DNA of 5,483 nt, taken from contig USAD01000197.1 of NCBI GenBank assembly GCA_900552415.1, forward strand, positions 1 through 5,483, read 5' to 3'. The translations under genes and the position numbers were made by a program. Position 1 is the stretch's first letter. Each line of letters begins with the position of its first letter. Below, piece by piece: positions 1 through 5,483 of the stretch. The stretch is from an uncultured Parabacteroides sp. Its GTDB lineage: Bacteria > Bacteroidota > Bacteroidia > Bacteroidales > Tannerellaceae. The notes beneath the pieces are model-generated. The model had not been told where the DNA came from. It did no database searches and worked only from the letters and a program-made list of their open reading frames with translations.

Positions 1-154
1 AAATATAATCTGCCCAGCGATCGATATAATTATATCCCACGAAGCCATATAAGACAAACAAGACAACCAGCGCAGCCTCAACCGGATTGCCACGCAAGGA
101 AACCCGAGACAACAACAACCAATGGGATACCAAACACCATCTTTCATTCTTCAT
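1..154 (-). CDS. N-terminal part of an unrecognised membrane protein (runs off the left edge)
   Basis: An open frame on the minus strand begins with ATG at 154-152 and stays open to the window edge, giving 51 whole codons; the stop lies outside. The peptide begins MKNERWCLVSHW. A basic, tryptophan-containing stretch is followed by a hydrophobic segment at about residues 27-41 (AALVVLFVLYGFVGY) that looks like a membrane helix, then by YNYIDRW. An in-frame ATG two codons earlier (160-158) is possible, but it abuts the AAGAAGG ribosome binding site with no spacing, so the start at 154 is preferred. The gene lies 40 bases beyond the secDF terminator on the same strand, so it probably has its own promoter or depends on readthrough. 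I do not recognise the family. A polytopic inner-membrane protein, for example of a DUF4153-like kind, is only a guess. That this is a real gene is fairly likely from its start signals and composition. Confidence 0.6.
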   Translation of the reverse strand, partial: MKNERWCLVSHWLLLSRVSLRGNPVEAALVVLFVLYGFVGYNYIDRWADYI

Positions 155-160
155 AACCAT

Positions 161-167
161 CCTTCTT
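161..167 (-). promoter_or_regulatory. Shine-Dalgarno site of the left-edge gene
   Basis: The minus strand reads AAGAAGG here, six bases before the ATG at 154-152 and directly against the ATG at 160-158. The spacing favours the downstream start. Such clear Shine-Dalgarno sites are not the rule in Bacteroidota, so it is useful evidence that this partial frame is translated. Confidence 0.5.
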
Positions 168-194
168 TACATTAATATATACACATAAACAAAT

Positions 195-233
195 AAAAAA
201 GCCCGGAAGTTCCCTCTGGAACCCCAGGCTTTT
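195..233 (-). terminator. Intrinsic terminator downstream of secDF
   Basis: On the minus strand the arm AAAAGCCTGG pairs with CCGGGCTTTT (one G-U pair). After a small internal bulge, GTTCC pairs with GGAAC around an AGAG loop. The stem is followed directly by a run of Ts (complement of the A run at 195-200). It starts about 54 bases after the secDF stop and fits a rho-independent terminator for that gene. A smaller hairpin lies between it and the stop (241-255, GAAGG/CCTTC with a five-base loop), without a T run of its own. On the plus strand the main stem is followed by only four Ts, so it would be a weaker stop in that direction. Confidence 0.9.
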
Positions 234-286
234 ATCTATTGAAGGTTTTACCTTCCCTTAAATCACCATAATCTCATCCTTACGAA

Positions 287-3200
287 TTATTTTGCCTCAT
301 CACCGGCAGCCGCTTGCTTGTTGATTTTCTTCTTCTGAAGCTCATAAGCGATTGGCGTAGCGACAAACAAGGTTGAATGAGTACCGATCACGATACCTAA
401 CAAGATCGCGAACGTAAAGCTTCGGATCGTACTACCACCTAAGATAAAAATACACAACACAACAACCAAGGTTGTCAACGAAGTATTGAACGTACGACAC
501 AAAGTTGAATTCAAGGCGTCATTGATCACTTGATAACGATCACGTTTCGGATAAAGCGAAATTGTCTCACGAATACGGTCGAAGACAACCACCGTATCGT
601 TGATTGAGTAACCGATAATCGTCAGGATCGCGGCGATAAACGTCTGGTCGACCTCCATTGAGAACGGCAAGATCTTCCACAACAACGTATAGAATGAGAT
701 GATACACAAAGTTGTCGTAGCGACCGAGGCGAACGCACCGACCGAGAATGACATGTCGCGGAAACGAAGCAAAATATAAGCGGCCATACAGAACATGGAG
801 AAGATCACCGCCAAGATCGCACTGTTCTTGATATCATCCGCCATACTCGGTCCGACCTTTTGAGAACTCTGGATAAAGTCGGAAATGAACTGATCCAATG
901 TTGTTCCCTCAGGCAACAAGGACTTCACGCCCTCATACAACTTGGCCTCAATCTCTTGATCGATATTCGGATCATTATCCATAATCCGATAGTTCGTAGA
1001 TACACGCACCTGATCCGCCGTACCAATCTGAATAACACTGACCGAACCGTCCAATTGAGCATCCAACAGATCACGCACGGCGTCCGTTTTAACCTCCTTG
1101 TCAAAACGGATGACATAATTACGTCCACCCGTAAAATCAATACCATTGTTCAAGCCTATCGTGAAGAAGGAGACAGCACCCAACACGACAATCACCACCG
1201 GAATCAGGTAACCGGTCTTACGAGCGCCCAAGAAATTGATCTTCGGATTACGCAATAAATTCTCGCTAAGAGAAGTAGTGAAAGAAAGATTCTTAATCTT
1301 GTCTTTCGCCAACAAACCCTCGTAAACGATACGAGTCAAAAAGACCGCGGTCAAGAAACTTGCGATCAAACCTATAATCATCGTTGTTGCGAAGCCACGG
1401 ATAGGACCTGTACCAAAATAGAACAAAACGATACCCGTAATGATTGATGTCAAGTTTGAGTCGAAAATCGCGGAAAAAGCGTTCGAGTAACCATCGGCAA
1501 TCGCCCTCGATAAGTTCTTGCCCGCACGCAACTCCTCTTTCGTACGCTCATAAATCAACACGTTAGCGTCGACCGCCATACCCAAGGTCAACACCATACC
1601 GGCAATACCCGGTAAAGTCAACACGGCTTGGAACGAGGCCAAAATACCCATCGTGAAGAAGATATTCAAGACCAAAGCGCCATCGGCAATCAAGCCCGGC
1701 AACAAGCCATAGAAGACACACATATAAGCCATCAACAAGACCAAAGCGATAATAAACGAGATAACACCAGCCTCAATCGCCTCCTGTCCCAAAGAGGGGC
1801 CAACGACATCCTCCTGTACAATATGGACAGAAGCCGCCATCTTACCAGACTTCAAGACATTTGCCAAGTCCTTTGCCTCTTCCGGAGTAAAGTGTCCGGT
1901 AATTTGTGAACGACCACCCGTGATCTCAACCTGCACCGTGGGCGCCGAATAGACCATCTCATCCAATACAATCGCGACCTGCTTACCGATATTCTCCTTT
2001 GTCAAACGGGCCCAAGCCTTAGCGCCCTCGGCGTTCATCACCATGTCGACCACTTGCTCCGTCCGACCAACCTGCTGAGTAAAGTCAGCGTTAGCATCAG
2101 TCACGACATCACCGCCCAAAGCCGGACTACCATCGCGGTTCGTAATTTTCAAAGCATAAAGCTCGAAGAACTGCTCCTTATCGTCGATTGCCTTAACACC
2201 CCATTTCAATGCCAAGTTACGAGGCAACACGTCCTTAACCTGTTTCATTGAGAGATACTCGGAAATCTTAGCCATATCCTTAGCTTGAGCGATACCAACT
2301 GTAGCGCCATTTGCCAACTGACCATTATATTGGCTGATTTGCAAAAGGGCAAACAAAGGATGCTCTTTCGCGAAATCCTCCATGCTTTGAGCCTCCTCAG
2401 ACGGTTTCTCCTGTCCGATCTCGGCTAACAAGGAATCCGCCTCAGACGAAGTAGAATCAGCGGCAGCCTTCGCTGTTTCTTTCGAAGCCTCAACGACAGC
2501 AGTAGAATCAGCGCTCGCGTTATCCTTGTTCAGGATCTCTGCCAATACCTTATCAGCTGTCATCAACTGCTGATAGATCTCCGGCAATTGGTATGTTTCC
2601 CAAAACTCAAGATTTGCGCTACCCTGTAACAGCTTACGAACACGCTCCGGCTCCTTAACACCAGGAAGCTCAACCAAAATACGGCCGGCAGTCTCCAAGC
2701 GTTGAATGTTCGGAGAAACCACACCGAAACGGTCGATACGTGTACGCAATACGTTGAAAGAGTTATCGATCGCGCTCTGCAACTCATCTTTCAAGACTGC
2801 GATCACCTGATCATCCGTGCTCTGCGGCGTGATCTTGTCTTTCAACTCGAATGTGCTGAACACTGTTGCCAAGCGTGCGTTGCTGTCCAAAGCCTTATAC
2901 TCCTCGGCGAACAAATCGATAAAACCCTTCTGGCTTGTGGCTTGCTTCGCGTAAGCCAAATCCAATGCCTTGTTGAAATTGGGGTCTTGATTATTGTTGG
3001 AAAGAGAACGAACGACATCCGCCACGTTCAACTCCAGGACAACGTTCATACCGCCCTTCAGGTCAAGACCTAAACTAATTTCCATCTCACGGCATTCCTT
3101 AAGAGTATAGCCAAGCCATACTTTCTGAGTAGAGAGAGAGTCCAAGTAGGCGCTCTCCTTCACCGGATCTCCAGCCGCATATTCAACCGCCTTGCTGTTA

Positions 3201-3292
3201 TAATGACGTGTCACAAATGAAAACGACAGATAAAACAAGCAAACAAGCGTAAGTAAAACGGCAAAGACCTTTACAAATCCTTTGTTTTGCAT
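287..3292 (-). CDS. secDF: Protein translocase subunit SecDF (SecD-SecF fusion)
   Basis: SecDF is the inner-membrane accessory of the SecYEG channel. It uses the proton or sodium gradient to pull exported proteins through on the periplasmic side. The 1001 residues carry SecD then SecF in one chain, the usual Bacteroidota form. SecD half: first membrane helix at about 8-27, then LGLDLKGG (74-81), the RTRIDRFGV region (183-191), RILVELPGV (204-212), and VGPSLG (497-502) before helices 2-6 (about 507-656). SecF half: helix at about 695-713, NNGIDFTGG (715-723), VGPSM (813-817), then helices from about 824 to 982. The membrane acidic residues expected for ion coupling are present: Asp575 in GMAVDANVLIYER and Asp899 in GYSINDTVVVFDR. 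An acidic Ala/Ser/Glu-rich insert at about 252-310 interrupts the periplasmic region. The start is the first ATG after an AT-rich leader without a clear Shine-Dalgarno site, and it gives a proper N-terminal helix. It has its own upstream promoter and downstream terminator, so it is probably monocistronic. No yajC is adjacent. Confidence 0.98.
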   Translation of the reverse strand: MQNKGFVKVFAVLLTLVCLFYLSFSFVTRHYNSKAVEYAAGDPVKESAYLDSLSTQKVWLGYTLKECREMEISLGLDLKGGMNVVLELNVADVVRSLSNNNQDPNFNKALDLAYAKQATSQKGFIDLFAEEYKALDSNARLATVFSTFELKDKITPQSTDDQVIAVLKDELQSAIDNSFNVLRTRIDRFGVVSPNIQRLETAGRILVELPGVKEPERVRKLLQGSANLEFWETYQLPEIYQQLMTADKVLAEILNKDNASADSTAVVEASKETAKAAADSTSSEADSLLAEIGQEKPSEEAQSMEDFAKEHPLFALLQISQYNGQLANGATVGIAQAKDMAKISEYLSMKQVKDVLPRNLALKWGVKAIDDKEQFFELYALKITNRDGSPALGGDVVTDANADFTQQVGRTEQVVDMVMNAEGAKAWARLTKENIGKQVAIVLDEMVYSAPTVQVEITGGRSQITGHFTPEEAKDLANVLKSGKMAASVHIVQEDVVGPSLGQEAIEAGVISFIIALVLLMAYMCVFYGLLPGLIADGALVLNIFFTMGILASFQAVLTLPGIAGMVLTLGMAVDANVLIYERTKEELRAGKNLSRAIADGYSNAFSAIFDSNLTSIITGIVLFYFGTGPIRGFATTMIIGLIASFLTAVFLTRIVYEGLLAKDKIKNLSFTTSLSENLLRNPKINFLGARKTGYLIPVVIVVLGAVSFFTIGLNNGIDFTGGRNYVIRFDKEVKTDAVRDLLDAQLDGSVSVIQIGTADQVRVSTNYRIMDNDPNIDQEIEAKLYEGVKSLLPEGTTLDQFISDFIQSSQKVGPSMADDIKNSAILAVIFSMFCMAAYILLRFRDMSFSVGAFASVATTTLCIISFYTLLWKILPFSMEVDQTFIAAILTIIGYSINDTVVVFDRIRETISLYPKRDRYQVINDALNSTLCRTFNTSLTTLVVVLCIFILGGSTIRSFTFAILLGIVIGTHSTLFVATPIAYELQKKKINKQAAAGDEAK

Positions 3293-3349
3293 TTGAATCT
3301 TAGGTTTTTATGTTATTACATTAATTTATATCCATTTTTTCACAGGGTG

Positions 3350-3380
3350 CAAAGATAGTTTTTTTTTCTTTAGTATTAGA
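3350..3380 (-). promoter_or_regulatory. Bacteroidota-type promoter of secDF
   Basis: The minus strand reads TATCTTTG at 3357-3350, an exact match to the TAnnTTTG -7 element used by the Bacteroidota primary sigma factor. Transcription would begin near 3341-3344, leaving a leader of about 50 bases before the secDF ATG. The expected TTTG -33 element is not seen at the usual 19-21 base spacing; the bases there read TCTA or CTCT. An A9 tract (3367-3359) lies just upstream of the -7 box. The call rests on the -7 match and its position. Confidence 0.6.
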
Positions 3381-3382
3381 GT

Positions 3383-3449
3383 AAAAAAGATATTATTTGC
3401 CACATTCCTAGTTAATTCACAAGGGAAAGGAAACATTCGGAGGGCAAAT
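3383..3449 (-). terminator. Possible weak terminator of the rhomboid-EEP unit
   Basis: On the minus strand ATTTGCC (3449-3443) is perfectly matched by GGCAAAT (3401-3395), followed soon by a T6 run (complement of 3383-3388). The loop would be 41 bases, with only a possible inner TTCC/GGAA pairing, so the fold is poor compared with the secDF terminator. It is the only candidate I see between the EEP stop and the secDF promoter. If it does not work, transcription from upstream would run into secDF. Confidence 0.2.
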
Positions 3450-3474
3450 TCCAAGCTTCACGACACGACGAAGG

Positions 3475-4578
3475 CTATTCGAGCGTGATGTAGCAAGACA
3501 ATGGATAATGATCGGAATAGGGAATTTTCTCCACCTGGCAATTTGAGGAACGTATGTTTTGGGAATGGAGAATATTATCTATCCGGAACCAGAAAAAATT
3601 CTGGTTATAAGTGATCCCGACACCACTGCCCGACTCAGCGAACGCGTCAAGAAGCGGTCCTTGGATCGTCCGATGGGCGTATGAGATCGGCGTGTCGTTG
3701 AAATCACCACAAACAAGGACATAAGCCTCCTTATCCTCTTCCCGGATCACCTCCGCAATAGCTTCCGCCTGTCTTGCCCGAATCCGGAAGGCCGTACTCA
3801 ACTTATTGGAGATCGAGCCCCTCATATCCTGCAACTTATCAGCATCAAAGCTACTGATCAGATCAGAATAACGGCTACGGTCCTCCATGGTCAACTTGAA
3901 CGACTCCAAATGGTTATTGATCACAAGCAGCCTTTTCCCATTAACCGTCACCTCGTGCATCGACGAGCCATTCGCGTCAGACTCATACTTGATCCGGCGA
4001 GACTTGGATATCGGATACTTTGAGAACAAGGCAATACCCATATTCTGGTATTTCGTATTCTTCAAATAAAACACGGAATGATTAGGATACATCTTCAAGG
4101 CTTTGTAGATACGGCTGGAACTCAAGTTAGTCAACTTATTGACCGCATACTCCTGCAGACAGACAATATCCGCGTCTGAATTCGCAATATATTCCAGTAT
4201 CTTGTTAGGCTCTTCCTTGGTATTTCCCTTATAGCCAAAGGCCATAATATTATAGGTCAACACCTTCAAGGTATTCTTTCCTTCCGGAATTTCTGTTTTC
4301 GTATGAAAAGGGTAATAACGATTGACCGGCCCCCAACAGATCAAGAAGGAGCAAATACCGATCAGCAGATACTTCCAATGACCCAGAAAAAGCCAATAAA
4401 AGACAAACAATAAGGTGAACAACGCCAGGACCGGGAAAGCCAATCCCAAGAAAGAAAAGAAAATGCTCGTGTCAGGCGAGACATGATCAGAATATGCGGA
4501 AAGCACAAAGAGCAAGACTACCAGCAAGTTCGCACTGGCAAATATCCTTCTTACCAAGAGCTTAAGCGCTTCCCACAT
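3475..4578 (-). CDS. Membrane-anchored endonuclease/exonuclease/phosphatase (EEP) family hydrolase
   Basis: The 367-residue protein has two parts. Residues 1-85 hold three predicted membrane helices (about 14-28, 39-63, 67-84) after a basic start (KLLVRR). By the positive-inside rule this places the rest in the periplasm. Residues 104-367 form an EEP catalytic domain, the fold shared by exonuclease III, DNase I, neutral sphingomyelinases and inositol phosphatases. All expected metal and catalytic residues are visible: Asn110 in LTYNIM, Glu143 in CLQEY, His223 in INNHLES, Asp292 and Asn294 in CGDFND, Asp334 in RIDNIL, and Asp356-His357 in YSDHYP. The family cleaves phosphodiester or phosphomonoester bonds, but the substrate cannot be read from these motifs. 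A periplasmic site makes a lipid head group or extracellular nucleic acid more plausible than chromosomal DNA; that is inference. Its ATG lies eight bases after the rhomboid stop, with GAAAGG between, so the two are surely cotranscribed. It appears intact. Confidence 0.9.
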   Translation of the reverse strand: MWEALKLLVRRIFASANLLVVLLFVLSAYSDHVSPDTSIFFSFLGLAFPVLALFTLLFVFYWLFLGHWKYLLIGICSFLICWGPVNRYYPFHTKTEIPEGKNTLKVLTYNIMAFGYKGNTKEEPNKILEYIANSDADIVCLQEYAVNKLTNLSSSRIYKALKMYPNHSVFYLKNTKYQNMGIALFSKYPISKSRRIKYESDANGSSMHEVTVNGKRLLVINNHLESFKLTMEDRSRYSDLISSFDADKLQDMRGSISNKLSTAFRIRARQAEAIAEVIREEDKEAYVLVCGDFNDTPISYAHRTIQGPLLDAFAESGSGVGITYNQNFFWFRIDNILHSQNIRSSNCQVEKIPYSDHYPLSCYITLE

Positions 4579-4580
4579 AA

Positions 4581-4588
4581 CCTTTCTT
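4581..4588 (-). promoter_or_regulatory. Ribosome binding site of the EEP gene, overlapping the rhomboid stop
   Basis: The minus strand reads AAGAAAGG, whose first two bases belong to the rhomboid TAA stop, then TT and the ATG at 4578. The purine run supports this start. The arrangement suggests that ribosomes ending the rhomboid gene could reinitiate here, so the two proteins would be made together. Confidence 0.45.
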
Positions 4589-5462
4589 ATTTACTCGCGT
4601 CAAACAGTCTTTTCTTCTCTTCCGCCGACAAGCTTTGGTAACCGGAACGTTTCAGCTTGTCCAAGATATCATTCAAGTCCGCCTCTTCCTGCCGCTTGCG
4701 GGCATTATACTCATAATCGGTCTCCGCACGCTTGTAAGTCACCTTCATCTTGGGCTTGCGCTTGAACAGGTTGACAAACTTATCGACCAGACGATTCATC
4801 GGAGCGGTCAGATCCTTTCCGACACGCATTTGTGAAGCGAACCAAATTCCCAACAAGGCACCGCCAACATGGGCGATATGGCCACCGGCGTTATCAGACG
4901 TTATCGCCAACAGGTCGATCACCAAAGTGAAAAGCGCCAGATAGATCAACTTGACACGCCCAATCAAGAAGAGGCTGATCTCCATATCCTTCCGATAGAA
5001 AGAGATCGCGAACACGATTGCCATCACTGAGGCGGAAGCTCCGATCAGATAGCTGAAATCGACCATATCCAGGAAGTAGGGGAAAATGTTATAACACAAC
5101 ACGAAGAAGATCGCCCCCGCCAGACCGCCCAACAGGTAAAGTCCACCCAGCTGACGCTCATTGAAGAAGGTCAGGAAAAGACCTCCAAACCAATAGAGCC
5201 ACAACATATTGAAGAGAATATGCAGGAACTCGTAATGGGTAAACATATAGGTCACCAACGTCCATGGCCTCAAAAGCAAGGCCTCGAACGAGGCGGGCAA
5301 TTGCAAATAGAACAGGAACGGAATATCCTGCACGTTGAACAGAAGGAACAGGACACTCAACAAACGGATAAGGATAAACAAGCCTACATTTATAAATATA
5401 AGCTTCGACAAGACGTTCCCTCCCAGAAACGACCGCTTAAGATCAGTAATAAAACCTGCCAT
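4587..5462 (-). CDS. Rhomboid family intramembrane serine protease
   Basis: Rhomboids cut substrate proteins inside the inner membrane with a Ser-His dyad. This 291-residue protein has a short cytosolic start, a first helix at about 20-43, and the family's RPWTLVTYMFTH stretch (65-76). The oxyanion-site pattern HxxxxHxxxN follows at His76, His81 and Asn85. The nucleophile is Ser143 in the motif GASA (141-144), and the general base is His198 in HIAHVGG (195-201). The usual motif is GxSG, so the last position is Ala rather than Gly; the dyad itself is intact. After about residue 213 comes a charged cytosolic tail. It ends in DLNDILDKLKRSGYQSLSAE, a C-terminal module common in Bacteroidota rhomboids (I believe catalogued as DUF6576). 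The start gives a typical family N-terminus (MAGFITDLKRSF). The 21 bases upstream have no in-frame stop, so a longer start cannot be excluded from this window alone. It heads a pair with the EEP gene. In related genomes a second rhomboid gene often sits just upstream, which would be outside this window. Confidence 0.95.
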   Translation of the reverse strand: MAGFITDLKRSFLGGNVLSKLIFINVGLFILIRLLSVLFLLFNVQDIPFLFYLQLPASFEALLLRPWTLVTYMFTHYEFLHILFNMLWLYWFGGLFLTFFNERQLGGLYLLGGLAGAIFFVLCYNIFPYFLDMVDFSYLIGASASVMAIVFAISFYRKDMEISLFLIGRVKLIYLALFTLVIDLLAITSDNAGGHIAHVGGALLGIWFASQMRVGKDLTAPMNRLVDKFVNLFKRKPKMKVTYKRAETDYEYNARKRQEEADLNDILDKLKRSGYQSLSAEEKKRLFDASK

Positions 5463-5483
5463 TGCCTGAATCTTTCTTTTTCC

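Noticed and set aside
190..197. TTTATTTG on the minus strand as a -7 promoter element for the left-edge gene
   Set aside because: It differs from TAnnTTTG at the second base, has no -33 partner at the right distance, and falls in the terminator T run. Too weak to list as a feature.
860..1258. A 132-residue plus-strand frame opposite secDF
   Set aside because: It lies wholly opposite well-conserved SecF coding sequence, has no start signals, and its protein has no recognisable motif. The same holds for the plus-strand frames at 1628-1909, 2054-2251 and 2702-3073.
2563..2787. Minus-strand 74-residue frame within secDF (also 925-1146)
   Set aside because: These are shifted-frame readings of the secDF coding sequence. 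The secDF frame is continuous through them with family motifs on both sides, so there is no sign of a frameshift.
287..3292. SecD-SecF fusion as a novelty
   Set aside because: Single-chain SecDF is the known form in Bacteroidota and some other bacteria, so the fusion itself is expected.
3456..3474. CTTC/GAAG hairpin with TCGTG repeats just after the EEP stop
   Set aside because: Only four or five pairs with wobbles and no T run follow it, so it does not qualify as a terminator.
4635..4944. Plus-strand frames opposite the rhomboid tail, and 3887-4069 opposite the EEP gene
   Set aside because: They are opposite-strand shadows of intact genes with conserved catalytic residues, with no independent support.

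Overview
The window looks like ordinary chromosome from a member of the Bacteroidota, most likely Bacteroidales and possibly Parabacteroides. This rests on four things: SecD and SecF fused into one 1001-residue protein, an exact TAnnTTTG-type -7 promoter element in front of it, a rhomboid protease with the C-terminal tail usual in that phylum, and a membrane-tethered endonuclease/exonuclease/phosphatase (EEP) protein right behind the rhomboid. Base composition is moderate (roughly mid-forties percent GC by eye), with AT-rich intergenic gaps. The genus is an inference; the phylum is much safer.

All genes lie on the minus strand, so the window reads from right to left. At 5462-4587 is a complete rhomboid intramembrane serine protease with its Ser/His dyad. 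Eight bases after its stop comes a complete EEP-superfamily hydrolase (4578-3475) with three N-terminal membrane segments and an intact set of active-site residues. The two form a tight transcription unit that probably continues upstream of the window. A 182-base gap (3474-3293) follows. It holds a weak possible terminator for that unit and a promoter for the next gene, with an A9 tract against its -7 box. Then comes secDF (3292-287), followed by a strong intrinsic terminator (233-195). At the left edge, beginning at 154, are the first 51 codons of a further minus-strand gene for an unrecognised membrane protein, with a good ribosome binding site.

Functionally this is an envelope neighbourhood. 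SecDF uses the ion gradient to help SecYEG export proteins. The rhomboid cleaves membrane proteins within the bilayer. The EEP protein is predicted to present a phosphodiesterase-type domain on the periplasmic side. Nothing ties SecDF to the other two beyond location, since it appears to have its own promoter.

I found no mobile element, CRISPR array, tRNA, rRNA or riboswitch, and no convincing previously undescribed system. The points most worth checking are the GASA (instead of GASG) rhomboid active-site motif, the close pairing of rhomboid and EEP genes, the homopolymer in the secDF promoter, and the acidic low-complexity insert in the SecD periplasmic region. No gene-free stretch exceeds 300 bases.
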